Below, piece by piece: positions 10,798-23,746 of a stretch of DNA of 64,000 bases. The translations under genes and the position numbers were made by a program. Position 1 is the stretch's first letter; every line of letters starts with the position of its first letter. Origin of the DNA: Trichosphaerium sp. ATCC 40318 (taxonomy: Eukaryota; Discosea; Flabellinia; Trichosidae); contig JALMLS010000368.1 in the NCBI GenBank assembly GCA_038496445.1, positions 1 through 64,000 of the forward strand, in the 5' to 3' direction. Under the pieces are notes generated by a model, which worked only from the letters and a program-made list of their open reading frames with translations, was not told the origin of the DNA and did not search any database.

Positions 10798-12300
10798 TTA
10801 GTTCACAAACTTAACACTTCCCTTGTACGTGTTACAATCGAACTGTACAGTAGCTTTACTCCATTTTCTAACAAAAATACCACTGTCTTTCTCAGTTTCA
10901 TGACAAACTTCCATAGGTGTTCCATAATCAAGCTTCAATTCGTCTGGGAATGCATAAGGGTTGCCCGCCGCGCCAGGTGGCTCTGATCCAGTAGAACATC
11001 CTTGCCATCCGTACCCAAGCCAAGCATAAGGACCTCTTACCAACAAAAAGCCGGCCATATCTTCTTCTAATTGAGGTAGATAAGATACATTCCTGTTCGG
11101 CATCAAGGTGAACTAAAACAAGTTACTTTTATGTCAGGTTTGAGTATGGTACTTACTAAGTAGTAGATTGCGTTTGTGTACACATGAGAATCACTACTAC
11201 ATTCAGCTCTGAAGGTAGCTGCACATTTTTCTTTTGTAGGTGTTGAAAAATGGCTGAATTGTTGCCAGCTCCAGCCGTTATTTGAAGCAATTGCTTCATA
11301 AACTTTAGCAACATTCGATTGCCAATTGGTGTAAATGTCAGTCAGGTCCTTTTGATCTAGTCCCATGTCAAGTACGCAATAGTAATCCTCTTCGGTGGCA
11401 CCGCCTAGCATTCAATGAGAACTTACAAAGAAATGGTAGCCAGAAAGAAAGAACTTTTTGAATAAACAACAACGTCGTGCCGTATTTGAAATTGTCACAT
11501 TGATGACGGGTGTTAATGGAGGGTGAATCAGTCCAGCGATCATCTAGAAAGAGCCCAGATATGTGCTCATTACCGAGAGCTTTTGAGAAATGTTACATCC
11601 AACAGGAAAAAAAAAAAAAAAGACTTTTCTTGCCTGTTTTGCCAAGAATCACGTGATTTACCAAATAATCCGTTAACGTCGTGTTACGATGATCCCAAAG
11701 ATATTCACCACATGGAACACCACCACAATCGCATGGATCAATACAGGACCCTTCACCGTGAGGATGGTGAGGTGATTGTTCTTGATCGTGATAAAATTCT
11801 GTACATAGTGGCGGATTGTAATTATTGTCGCACTGAGGCACGTGATAGTTATTTTTACCAGAGAATTTAAGAAACCATCCTTCGTAAGCTTTATTTGATA
11901 TTTTACTATTAACGTTGGTATACCATGGGAGAGCTGGGATGCGTGTAAGTTAAAAGACGTTGAAAGCAAGTCAGTCGGTACCTTTCACGAGATTTCTGTA
12001 AACAAAAACTTTCGTTTTAGGGTTTATTGCCTTCACACGAGCCGCTTGTTCTACCAATAGCTCTTCACATGTCATAGGCTTTCCGTTAACCCATAGGTTT
12101 TTCGCATTACTCCAGTCAAAATCAGCTATACCGAATTGAGCTGCGAATTTCGCATCAAAGAAGCCAGAAGTATTACAAGGCATAAAGATAGTTGACATTT
12201 GCATATCATACGTTGGCTCCCAACTGGGTACACTACCGCAGTAGCAGCATGCGATATATATTGCCAGTAAAAGACAAGCTTTACTTATAATGTCGTTCAT
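10798..12300 (-). CDS. Secreted hydrolase-like protein of an uncharacterised family
   Basis: Exon 1 (ATG 12300) encodes a signal peptide (MNDIISKACLLLAIYIACCY), then SWEPTYDMQMSTIFMPCN and KTKVFVYRNLVK. Further exons give ALPWYTNVNSKI, EGWFLKF, NPPLCTEFYHDQEQSP, PCDCGGVPCGEYLWDHRN, HISGLFLDDRW, GATEEDYYCVLDMGL and the C-terminal EPPGAAGNPYAFPDELKLDY. I know this block order (VFVYRNLVKAL, YHDQEQ, CDCG..PCGEY, GFFIDD, GATEEDYYC) from secreted proteins of unknown function in oomycetes, algae and slime moulds. Acidic residues in the FLDD strand resemble a TIM-barrel glycosidase, but activity is unproven. All five junctions keep the frame; one exon (about 11420-11545) carries extra residues relative to what I recall of the family. 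The small intron at about 11591-11633 contains a long A/T tract. Confidence 0.8.
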
Positions 12301-13039
12301 GTCACTTTGAAATGTATGTTACTATTTCTTTGTGCACTTTTAACTCTGTAGACTTTTCAGCATTGCTCGCTTTATTCCTCGAGAAATCTGTGCAGTACTT
12401 AGACAAGAACCGCCGTTGTAATCTTGAAACGTGATAAGCTTATTCCGACCTTGCGGAGAAAACAAAACTACAAAGATGGCTTGTGTCTAAATGCACGAAA
12501 TGAAGACAACATCCCTCTGTATAAGCGTATCTTTGCTCATACTAATGTGTTTGTCAAATACTTGAATCCGAATCAGAAAATCTCACCTGAGCTCTGGCTC
12601 TTAGCGATACTGGGTTTTAACAAAAGAGACTACAACTACACACACACAATATCACATGAAGATGCCATTCTATAACCAACACGCGTTCACACATGAAAGT
12701 GAGCGCTACAAGGCAATGGTTCTTGGATCCGTTTTGGCTATGTGTCACATACATAGCCACTGCTCTCCAAGTAACACAATAAAACGCTACAGTGAAAATA
12801 TTAAACCGTAGGAAAGCGAAGAAATGGCCCACATGACACCAGATAGATATATAAAAAATACCTAATTGGCCGAAAAATTATTTTAGTTAGGCTGTACCAA
12901 CAAATAGCAGATTTGGTGCCCCCCCAGCCGTTGGTCTTACGGGTGCATAGTGGGTACCTTTGTATCGTTGTCATTTAATACGCTGACACTAGTAAAGTTA
13001 ATGACATTGCTGGAATATATGCACAGCTTGATCTTATGA
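12301..13039. other. Intergenic, no gene recognised
   Basis: An open frame at 12424-12675 (+) has 83 codons and no domain; I would not call it. No known repeat is seen. The duplicated block starts near 13040. Confidence 0.55.
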
Positions 13040-13920
13040 AACAAAATATCGGCAACTTTACACATCTATTTTTATAAGACTTAGTAACATGTCTTACTTT
13101 GTTCTATCAAGGTGTTTGGTATATTGCTTATGCAATAGTAGCATAATTCAACAATGGGTTAAAAAGGTATTTTGGGTAAACCTGGTATACAAAAAGGGCT
13201 CCAAACACACCACCGATTTCGCTAAGAGTAGTGAATCCGATATGTGAAAAAACATTGAAAGTGTCACGTGATTGTGAGGTAGGTGACTCATATTTTTATT
13301 TGCTGTAAGGCAGAAAGATTATTTGACGTCAACCCCTGGTATTGCCTGGCAATACATTTTAAAATAAAAGTAAAATCTTTTGGTATTCTTGTTACAACTA
13401 AAGCATGCGAGGCTCAACTACTTTTAACATATTTATTCGTTACATCAACTAAAACAAACTAGCTATGTTGTGTCATGTGATAATGTCTACCTCCATTCAA
13501 CTGGACGTTCTACACATGTAATAATACCCAAAGACTCAATACCTTCACGTGTTATCTTACAATACTCACCAATCTCAACAACCTTGAGTGACTTCATATG
13601 CTTCAAACATTCATCCGTAATACGCATATAATGTGATACATGTAATTCTTCAAGGTTAACTAGTTTCTTCATACCTTCATCAGTAATTTTGTCGCACATA
13701 CAAAGTATAAGCTTCTTGACATCAGGGTAATATTATGTACACCTTTGAGTGCTGCTATACCTCTAACTGTGATGCGATGACAGCCCTCAATGTCTATTGT
13801 GTGTACATCTTTTAGCTCTTTCAAGCCGACATCAGTTATTTTCTTACAACAACATAACCGAATCGTATGAACGCTTCGTAGTGACTTTCATGTAACATCT
13901 GATATATCTGCGCCACTAAG
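13040..13920 (-). pseudogene. Inverted, truncated copy of LRR1 and its 3' flank
   Basis: On the minus strand this matches about 3142-4145. The coding part (about 13920-13487) lacks the whole F-box and first LRRs. It also has an internal deletion of roughly 100 bases: the sequence jumps from the IMLSGA/NITL region straight to KKLILCMCDKIT near 13722, losing the equivalent of about 3343-3441. The remaining 3' frame (70 codons, ending PVEWR) is open but has no start context. Expression as a functional F-box protein is very unlikely. Confidence 0.85.
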
Positions 13921-13944
13921 CCTTAGCTTATGAGAGTGTTAACG

Positions 13945-14110
13945 TGTACGAAAAAGAAACTGATACCTGGTATCGACTTCTTAATTAATAGTGGATCGTT
14001 GGAAAAACCCGTTAGTAGCGATTTAGAGTTCCATACCTCTAGTTACCCAACGAACGCGTGAAAATGCCCGTTCCAGCGCCAATTTCAATAACTGTCAACT
14101 CTTTTTGTTA
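13945..14110 (-). pseudogene. Fragment of the methyltransferase gene
   Basis: The minus strand matches parts of about 9337-9575, including the motif I region (IEIGAGTGIFT-encoding bases), with two internal gaps. It then joins sequence matching 8940-8995, skipping about 9000-9335. It is fused directly to the LRR fragment on one side and to the copy C promoter on the other, so it records at least three rearrangement junctions. Confidence 0.75.
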
Positions 14111-14825
14111 CAGTACACGAGTTTTCTACACGTGGAATTTTTTCGAAAAAAATAACCACATTAAAGGCGTAGGTCCAAACAACCAATAGCTGTAACATAA
14201 AGAATAGGGTTTAAATATGCGGGGTAGAATATAATTGAGGGAGCCTAGTGAGTTTTACCTTTTTATTGCCGTTTTGTTTTAAACAGCGTTTTGTAGAAAC
14301 CTACACACTCTTTGCGCGCAAGCAACGGCGTCTAGAGTATTGTTGCTTGATTTTAGATAGCAATCTACTTTTTCAGCCTAAAACTGTTGTACAATGTATG
14401 TAACTTCTGTTCCCATATAAACGGAGCTTTTTATACGGTTGGCGAGACTGAGGCATCATGAGCAAGTGCTCAAGGAGCATATATGCTGATACTTTCCTTT
14501 TAAGGCCCACATTTTATTGTGAGTGATCTGTGTAATGTTCAACCAGTGACGTTCTTTTGACGTACGGATTGTTCACGTTCAAATACTTTACTTTTGGTAC
14601 ACAAAAGCGTGTTATAATTTATCCGCTAAAGATATCGCGTCAAAATGATTGATAAAGACTCTGTGGGCAGTTAAAAGCAAATGAGAGGTTCGACAAAAAC
14701 TAATGAGAACATATTACACATTGTAATTTTGATAATAGTTTTGGAAAGCATCACGTGCGTTTTAAAAACGAAATTTACCTTGTAAAATTCATTACGCCCA
14801 ATAATGCTTATTCCTTGTATAGTAA

Positions 14826-17236
14826 ATGATTTTGCGTTATTTCTGTACTGCCTTTTTGTTTTTTGCTCTTGCCGCACCTACCCACGGTAACACAAGTACG
14901 AATATTATTCAGCACAATCGATTGCGATATGACGTTTGTTAATTTTTTTATATCTTAGTCGTAACTTCAAGTGACCACGTTTGTGGCACTGATATGTATT
15001 GCTACTTGAACGAAGGACCAACCACGCTTATTCTCAATTCTACTGGATTAAATTTTGATGGCAGCGTGTTGAATGTGGAACTTTCCGAAAGTTTAGACAT
15101 TTATGGTATGTTGACGCTTTTGAAAGGTTCTGTAACAAATTATTTAGCGTTAAATAAAGGCATAAATGTTTCATGCTCACTTGAACAGGAGACAGTGAAC
15201 GGGACTCAAAACATTTGCATCTCATTATCAGGATTTACGTTTGATGGTTGTAAAATCAGCTTGAACGAGTTCGCAAATGTCACCGTAGAGTACATTCACA
15301 TTACAAGTCTAGTTTATTGATCAATTGACTATTGTGTAGGAATATGGTAGTTACAGGCATAGAGAGTTATATTCAAATATTTGACAGGTACATGTGATTT
15401 ATTTCGATTTTGTCACTTTTAATGAGAAAAATAGCCGAAATGTTGCTGTTCGTAATTCACTTTTCCATGAACTGTATGACGAGATAGGATTTGCCAAGCC
15501 TTTGGCATTATGGATTGAAACAGTCGAAACAGTTTCTGTGAATAATTGTCATTTTCAACATAATTTTAGGGGAGGGCATTATGTTAATAGAATGACAGGG
15601 AGAGGTAATATTTGTCCTTATTTTGTTTGATCGTAACTATTTAAGCATAGGAAGTATTGCTACATTCAGAGCTGTTGATAGAGTAATTTGTGACTTTGTA
15701 TAACAGGCTAAATATTTACACATGCATTTATTTAGGTTACAATCAACTCTTGTTTGTTCAAGGACAATTACGTACTTTCAAGCCGTCTTGGTATACAGAT
15801 CTTAGTCCTCATATATTCTCATTTGTATATAGCATACTCTGAATACTATATTTCAGTACTATACGCAAATTCTAGTGATGTACAGATATTGAACTCAACT
15901 TTTATTGATAATACTGTGGAAGAAGAAAATCCAATCAATGACGGATGTACTGGTACACATGTTCTGGCCAAGTATCATATTAATTGCCGGTTATAGTTGG
16001 CTCTTTGGCTTTAGACGGTCTATCAAACGGTGGATCAGCAGTGATAGATTCTTGTGTATTTGAGAATATTACATGCGTGTAACGTTCTGCCTAAATTTAA
16101 TAGTAAATACCTGATTCCGACTTCTAGAAAACAAGTACAAAATAATTCAACGACTATAATGTCCCCAGCATTGATCGGGTCTTCCATGGACATTACAATC
16201 AGGTACACTAACTAATATGTTATTTCCAACACAGTAAGAATACTAAATGTCGTGTTTAGAAATACAACAACGTTTGAAAACAGCCTCAACAATAGTAATG
16301 GACAAGCAATTGTATTGTACTAATTTATCAAATAGATACTGGAGGCGTTTTTGATTGTCCTTCAACACCAACAAATCTTACGTGTGGCTGCAGCTACTCT
16401 GATATCACCACATATTTTGCAGATTGTCAAGCTAATGGTATAATTTATATTGTATTTGCTCTCTTACAGTGTTGAATAGTTACATGTGAAGGCAAAACTT
16501 TCATTCCTCCAACAATACCACCAACCACAATATCGCCGACAACTGCACCAACAGTTGAACCGACAACTGTATCACCTACAGCCGCACCAACAGTTGGTAG
16601 TCTACCACCCGAAATAGTGTTGTCTAGTCCTTTGATAATAAATGGTGACTTTGTAAACTCAGAGATAGCAACAATCGCTCCAGGAGGCTTTCTTCAAGTT
16701 GAAGGTATGTCTTGTATCACAAGTTATTTAGTAGGTTAATCCGATGTTTAGGATGTATTGTGATACCATCAAATACAACGTTCATCATTGACTTCACAAA
16801 TGATAATAACACAACAGGTGTTGGTGAGATGAGAAGAGAAGTAATACGAAGCAACAGCAACTGTATCAATGGAACTTTTACAGTTCTTTCACCAGAATGT
16901 GTATTGGCAAGAATTGAGCGGACTCTTTCATCGTATGCTTTTTAGTTTTGCACTGATCTCTAACTTTTGCTAGCATACTTGTTGTGACATCAAGATCTGA
17001 TAGTTGTGATGATGGAGCACCAGCAAATGTTGGTTTGGTATTAGGCGTCACATTTGGCATTCTTGTGTTTGTATGTGAAGACATTTCTTTTTCTTGTTTT
17101 CATTTATTTTTCTCAAACTAAATTTGTATGGTAGATTGCTGTAGGTCTGATTATTGCTTTCTTTGTACCTAAGTTGAGACAAACCATTTTCCCTTATACT
17201 TTAACAACCAAGAAAGTAGAAATATCTTCTCTTTGA
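14826..17236 (+). CDS. Surface membrane protein, family copy C (duplicate of B)
   Basis: The ATG at 14826 starts a signal peptide (MILRYFCTAFLFFALAA) nearly identical to that of copy B. The order of blocks is the same: VVTSSDHVCGTDM, NVAVRNSLFHELYDE, VSVNNCHF, VQILNSTF, IDSCVFENITC, CGCSYSDITTYF, the Thr/Pro stalk near 16500-16600, PSNTTFIIDFT, the membrane span VNVGLVLGVTFGILVF and the tail KLRQTIFPYTLTTK before TGA 17236. Amino-acid differences from B are concentrated in the ectodomain (for example DEIGFAKPLALW versus DERGRFAEPLGLW), with a changed length there, while the membrane end is almost unchanged. That hints at diversifying selection or relaxed constraint outside the cell. The gene looks intact, but I did not prove each exon. 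Confidence 0.83.
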
Positions 17237-17454
17237 AACTAACAGTAAAATACTCATCGTCCCAATCGATTATTGTCCATGCATTCATTTTTGTGAGTTT
17301 TGTCAATTCTAGATCAACGTGTTTAGATTGATAATGTAGAGATTGTAGAGTAATGTGTTTGTATTGGCTATTTAGACAATGACGGATCTGACGGATCTGA
17401 CACTGCTAACAGAACTCGCAAATATCATGTGATGTACTGTCACGTGGTAATTTT

Positions 17455-18152
<698 letters not shown>

Positions 18153-18170
18153 ATGAGGTGTAAATTTTAT

Positions 18171-18666
18171 TTACAAGCTGTTGACTTGGTTATAGCCTTT
18201 TGAGCAAAGTGTAATTGACGCCAAGTTTTGAACAAAATCTCTTAAACTATTACGTTTTTTTTGTTGAATTGCTTTGGCCATGTTGCACTGGTTAAAATAA
18301 AAGTCTCCTACAGTAAGGGCATTTCTTTGTGGGTCAAACATAAAAGAACCATTTTGACCTGGACCCGTTTCGCATCCTTCAGGCGATTGTTGTTTTGGTA
18401 CAGTTATTGTATACGGTGAATCACGTGGTGTGTACGTAACCTATACCGCTGTAAGTATTGTGATACATTTTTCTCAAATTGCTTTTTCATTGTACCACTA
18501 TTCCTATGCATTGGGGATACCCTCCCATATACACGCCGATTGTTGTGGCATTGCTAAACTTTATTTCAAGCGCACCACCAAGGAAGCAGTAATTGCCTTG
18601 TGGAATATCTGCTGCAAGCGTTCCAATGGCTAGTGAGATAATGCAAAAGATAGCGAGTTGCTGCAT
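18171..18666 (-). CDS. Small secreted protein, unknown function
   Basis: Two exons give about 147 residues. Exon 1 starts at ATG 18666 with a clear signal peptide (MQQLAIFCIISLAIGTLA) followed by ADIPQGNYCFLGGALEI. The intron (about 18440-18495, GT-AG) leads to exon 2 beginning VTYTPRDSPYTITVPKQQ, with PEGCETGPGQNGSFMFDP, and ends SKGYNQVNSL before TAA at 18171. At least five cysteines in the mature part suggest disulfides. I recognise no family. Its 3' end lies 19 bases from the convergent end of the PEX6 remnant. The tandem repeat at 18690-18862 occupies its immediate upstream region and may form part of its promoter. Confidence 0.72.
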
Positions 18667-18689
18667 TGTTAGTTGCAAGTTGAATTGAG

Positions 18690-18862
18690 TGGCTACCAGA
18701 TAAGGAAAATCCCGCACTTTTTGATCCTCTATTTGTCCGAATCACCTTTCCTGTGGTCCGAGCCACACTTGGGTTTGCTATACCAGATAAGGAAAATCCC
18801 GCACTTATTGATCCTCTATTTGTCCGAATCACCCTTCCTGTGGTCGGAGTCACACTTGGGTT
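18690..18862. repeat. Two-copy tandem direct repeat of about 86 bp
   Basis: Two almost identical units (about 18695-18779 and 18780-18862) share CCAGATAAGGAAAATCCCGC, then TTGATCCTCTATTTGTCCG, and end CACACTTGGGTTT. They differ at a handful of positions. The repeat begins about 25 bases upstream of the ATG of the small secreted gene (minus strand). Confidence 0.9.
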
Positions 18863-18866
18863 TTGC

Positions 18867-19136
18867 TAAAAGCATGGGAGTTGCGCTGGATTATCTACTA
18901 AACAGAACGACATTCCATTTTTGAGGTCATTCTGTTAATCAGCCTGTAGTTCGGGGCCAAATATGCGTAAAATTCGTGGATATGCTCAGGTAAAATCCTG
19001 TCGATTATTACACAACTTTTTTCTTCTCTTACTCACTGTTGCAAGTAAATGGTTGTGGCCGGACCACGACCACATTTATTTCGTCGATTTATTTAGCCCA
19101 AGAATTCTTGTTGACAATATTTATATAAGCTCATTA
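18867..19136. other. Intergenic, no gene recognised
   Basis: Open frames here overlap the tandem repeat or are low-complexity; I see nothing supported. Confidence 0.5.
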
Positions 19137-20396
19137 CAGGTAGTAACCAAAAAAATTACAGGTAGTAAAATTTGTTTGACCATGTGTGCACTTGGTCAAG
19201 CTTTTTGCAGTCTGAAAAACTGCCGTATAAAACTAGTATGCTCTGGTAAGATGTGGTAGAAAGGGAATAGTCAACACATTATCATTAAGTCTATAACCGC
19301 CAATGTTTACATTTTTTGGTAGTACAGTATTTCAGTGAAACACAAATTGCAGTGCCCATCGCTTGCTATATTGAAGTGTATTATCTTTAAGTGTATAAAT
19401 AGATCAAACAATTATATAAATACAAAATTATCACCTTATAAACCTTGTGAAATTTGTTGGTTATCTGTAGGAAAGTCAGAAAAATCTAGATCTAAAAGTC
19501 TAGTACCAATTCGTTGCCCAGATTGTATGTCACAGCCAACATGTATCACTATTTTTTTCACTTTATCAACGTATTTAACAGTAATGAGTGTTTTTCTGGT
19601 ATTTTGATCTCTTTGCAATAGTTTAAGGATCACCAGACCATATCTTTCACTACATTGATAGCGCCAAGTGTACGTACTAGAAGGTTCACTTTTGCAATTA
19701 ATTTTCAACTTACACAATTGTTGAAAAAGCTTTTAGAAAGGCATGATATACCCTCATATCATACAAATAAAATGGAGAGTTTATGATACCTTCCAACTTT
19801 TTTTTGCTGTGTATGTATTACATGATTGAATAGTTTTTTGGTTTTTTTCCAAACTTTGTAATTTTAGTTTGTCGGGATAGTGTACTGGTTCTATATAGTA
19901 ACCAAAGGTTTTATATCAATAGCACATCATAAAACACACGCACACATGATTAGAAAGGATTTCAGCTAACTGCAATAATCTGGTGAAGCCATAAAAAAAA
20001 GCACAAACTTTTGCAAAATCACATGTTCAATCTTTTTTTTAGCAACTGAAAATTATTCTTAACAAGCACAGGCAGGCACAATGAAAACAGCGTTCATACA
20101 GACGCTTTAAACAGGTAGACAGAGCTATACTGGCAATACAAAACACTATTTGGAGCTATTGTTGTGCTATTTATGTTTACTTCTGCCAAACGTTGCCAGT
20201 AATATACTCATACGCTGTTTTTAGTTGTGACGCTGCCTAGAGTTGTGTTTTACCTCTTATGTACATTTCTACTTTGATCTAACTAAAAACACCTCGCAAT
20301 AGGTTTATCATGCGTGCGTGATTAGTTTCCGAAGACTACTGACACGTTTTGACGAAATTTTACTACCTGTAATTTTTTTTTTTACTACCTGGAAAG
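19137..20396. mobile_element. Candidate DNA transposon or MITE with terminal inverted repeats
   Basis: The left end (about 19137-19173) has CAGGTAGTAA twice, separated by an A-rich spacer: CAGGTAGTAACCAAAAAAAT then ACAGGTAGTAAAATTT. The right end (about 20360-20396) is its reverse complement, AAATTTTACTACCTG, then T-rich spacer, then TTACTACCTG. The span is about 1.26 kb. A minus-strand open frame at 19436-19717 (about 93 codons, Cys/Trp-containing start, CKLKINCKSEPSST then TWRYQCS) lies inside. It might be a decayed zinc-ribbon transposase piece, but I cannot assign a superfamily. No clear target-site duplication flanks the ends. Confidence 0.6.
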
Positions 20397-21358
20397 AGAT
20401 AAGGGGTTGACTGTAGCTTTGTTGAATCAAAATTAACTTTACAAAAATGACACCTACACAAATTCTTTCCGTCCATGACTCAATTTTCAACACAGAGGGA
20501 TGGTCAAGCTCGTCGTTTCAGGTAACAAAATGATAGAGTATTTATGCTTGCTGACACACAATCCAAGGCGGTTGGTTCGGTGGCATGTGCGTTGAGGACA
20601 AAGCCGTTACTATGTTGTTAAACTGTACGCTCAATCAATTCCTTTATCGCCTTTTCTACGCTCAAATAACCCTAATCACTATATCTTGATAGGACAAACG
20701 TTTACCAACTTACAAACAACCTCGTAAATACGCTTCATCGACTTTCATACGCTCAAAGAAATGCCTGTGGCCCTGTATTTGATCCCAACATACAGATTCC
20801 CATTTACCAACTTACTCTTCCACTGCTACATTCGTCACGTGCACAAAAAACAAAGTTGTCGTTTCAAATCAGCTTCTTTTTCGGACATCACTATGGGCGT
20901 CCAAAAATGGAACATAATTGTTTGATTTTATACCTCATCTCGTCTATCCATCACTTTACTCTTTTGGTAGAGATAAAGCATTGTTAAACCATACGAGAGT
21001 AGTCTGGATGTAGTAAAAAGCGCCTAGTGGCTTCCAATGAAGCCATCTACTTTCCTTTCACCACAACCGAACCGGTTACGAATTGCCATAACCAGTTAAG
21101 TCAATAACCCGTTTTTAGAGCTCTAACTATGCCCTATTGGTACACTTGCTGCTATTAAAGCGTACCCAAAGTATACATGTGACTCAAGGCAGACAAAGGT
21201 AGAATACTGATTGAGCTTAATGTTACAACGAAATGTGAACCATTTATTGTAAAGAAGCACGTTGGTAGCACGTGGTTATGTTATGTAGATAGTATCATGT
21301 TAAATATTAGTATTGCGCCAATATTTCTTCTCTGTGTTTTGGAATCACAGCAGAGATG
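20397..21358. other. Intergenic, no gene recognised
   Basis: No domain-bearing frame and no splice-consistent exon chain is seen. CACGTG occurs near 20835 and 21267. The right half is the 3' flank of surface copy D. Confidence 0.5.
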
Positions 21359-23746
21359 TTAGTTCTTTTGAAGTGTATATGGAACCAAAGCGTGTCTCAG
21401 CTTAGGTACAAGTAATATCACAAGAATACAAATTATAATCTACCCATTCAAAGTCAGTTAATAGTATTTTAGCATAAGTTTCGTACCAGAGCAAGAACAC
21501 CAAATGTAATACCTAAAACAATGCCAACATATCCTGTTCCTGATTCATTCTCACAACTGTAAGACCTTGATGTGATCACAATTACACTATTGTCAAAAGT
21601 TAAGTATGCTGATAATTGAGTGATGACAGCTTACGATGAAAGAGTCTGTTCAAGCTTTGCAAGTACACATTCTGGTGAAATAAGTGTAAAAGTACCATTG
21701 ATACAGTTACTGTTACTTCTTAATACTTCTCTTCGATTCTCACCAACGCCCTGTGTGTCATTATAAAGTGTAAAATCTATGACAAACGTTGTTGTTGGTG
21801 GTATCACAATGCATCCTACAAAACAATTGAACATACTATAAGCTTTACATTGGATTACCTTCAACTTCTAGAAAACCTCCAGGTATCAACCTTGCAAAGC
21901 CTGAGTGAAAGAAGTCTCCGTCTATCTTCAATCTATCTGATAGTATGGTGTTATTTGGCAAATTGGTTGGTGTCATTGGTGGTGCTGTCATTGGTGATGC
22001 TGTCGTAGGAGGCGGTGTTGGTGCTATTGGCGGTGGTACATCTAAACAAGCGAAATAAAAAGGTAAGAAAATAGTTTAAAACAAAGTAAGATTACATTGG
22101 TATGTTCCATTCTGGCATTTAACTAAACAACACAAGTAAGTACTATATAACATGACAAGGTTAAATTCTACCTGTAGTTTGGCCAAATTTTCTAGCAGTA
22201 ACATTGTAGTCACCATCCTTACACGTGAAATCAGTATGTACAGTGCCATCCTGAAATATATTTTCAAACGGTTCTATTAAAGTTGATAAGTTAAGTGGTT
22301 TCATAATCGCAGTGTGGTACCAGTAGGCTGATTTCCAACAAACTTGGACGTTCTATACATTGTAATTCAGGTTAAAAAGTCACTACTAATACTATTGAAA
22401 TATGTACGTGATTGTAATACTTGACTGAAAACCTCTTATTGAATAAGCATCTATAATCTTTGAAGAACCCGTGCTATACAAATTCATGGTTGAGTATTAT
22501 AAATGAAACTCCAAAAAGGTGCATAAACCAATAAAGCAAAAAGAGATACATAGATGCGTACACACAAGTGTTATTCTCAAACACACAAGATTCAATATCT
22601 GCTTTTGAGTTTGCTCCATTACCTTCCAATCTTAAAGGTCCAACTGAATTAAGGTAAACATATCACTTCAAAGTAAGGCTGTACCAACACAATAGTCCTC
22701 AAATGGCATGACATTCTCCATATTTCCTTTAAAAGTTGAGTTAAATACCCTTGTGTTCTTTGCTGTTAAATATGCTGTAGAAAGGTACGGGAATGATCCT
22801 TGGATTTATTAGCTCATGGAGGGGGGTACTTATACATACTAGTATTTCCAATAACAGTATTGTACTCAAACGAACAAGAGTTGATAAAAATCTTTAGGAA
22901 AAAAATGAGAATGCGAATATGGAAGTGACAAAGTACATTCTGAGTTGTAATAGTTACAAGAGCTATTGTACAATTAAGCATTAATAGTAATGGAGAGTAA
23001 TTTTACCAGGAAAATATTGGCGAGGGTACCTATTGTGTGAGAACACACAATGGTCCAACAAAACTGCTTCGGTGCCATCATAAATTGAAAAGGTGGAACT
23101 TAAAAAGTTGTTTATGTGCTGAAAACTAGTCCTTTTTAATGCCACATTTGCTCTATTGTAGTGTTAGAGAATTTAATCAATTAGCGATACATGTTGTACG
23201 GTGAGTAAATTTCAAGTCCTACAGCTTTTCCTGTAAATACCATGTTTCTAAAAAGATGTCAATAAACTCTTTGTCTGTTCATTGAACAGTTTGCCAGTAC
23301 GTTATGGTAACATTTACAAATTTCCTTAACTCCCAATGACAACCACGCGCTGTAAAACCTGATAGCGATATGTTGAACTTTGACGATCCCTGCCAAATAG
23401 TGATGTAACATGACACAGATACATCATCAGACAACGCTAAACATAATTTTAATAAAAAGTGTTTCCAAAACGTGACGGACCATAAATTTCAATATCCTTA
23501 GTAAAGGTAAAACTTACTAGCCCATCAAGAACCAAGTTTGTTGAGTTGAGAATAAGCGTAGTTGGATGTTCATACAAATAACACGTGACATTATTTCCAC
23601 AAAAGTGTTCGTCTGATGTTACGACTAGCGCGAAAAAACAATTAAGACGCTTCTTACGCTTTCCTATGTTACGTACTTGTACTGCCATACGCTGTGGCTG
23701 TAAATGCGATTATTGCGAGTAGGGAATACCGATAGAACGAGCCCAT
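21359..23746 (-). CDS. Surface membrane protein, family copy D
   Basis: Start ATG 23746 gives a signal peptide (MGSFYRYSLLAIIAFTATAY). The ectodomain begins VTSDEHFCGNNVTCYLYEHP, parallel to the start of copies B and C. Later blocks include the stalk region near 21950-22035, which on this strand encodes Pro/Thr-rich triplets. PTTTFVIDFT, the loop ending EQTLSSY and the membrane and tail region KLRHALVPYTLQKN before TAA 21359 follow. It is clearly diverged from B and C at protein level, so an older duplicate. The middle exons (about 22300-23400) are hard to follow by eye; several strands lack an obvious open continuation, so partial decay is possible. Confidence 0.75.

Noticed and set aside
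12424-12675. Small protein-coding gene
   Set aside because: No signal peptide, domain, splice continuation or duplicate supports it.
19436-19717. Merlin/IS1595-type transposase
   Set aside because: Cys and Trp spacing is suggestive, but the DDE part is not visible and the similarity is too weak to name a superfamily.
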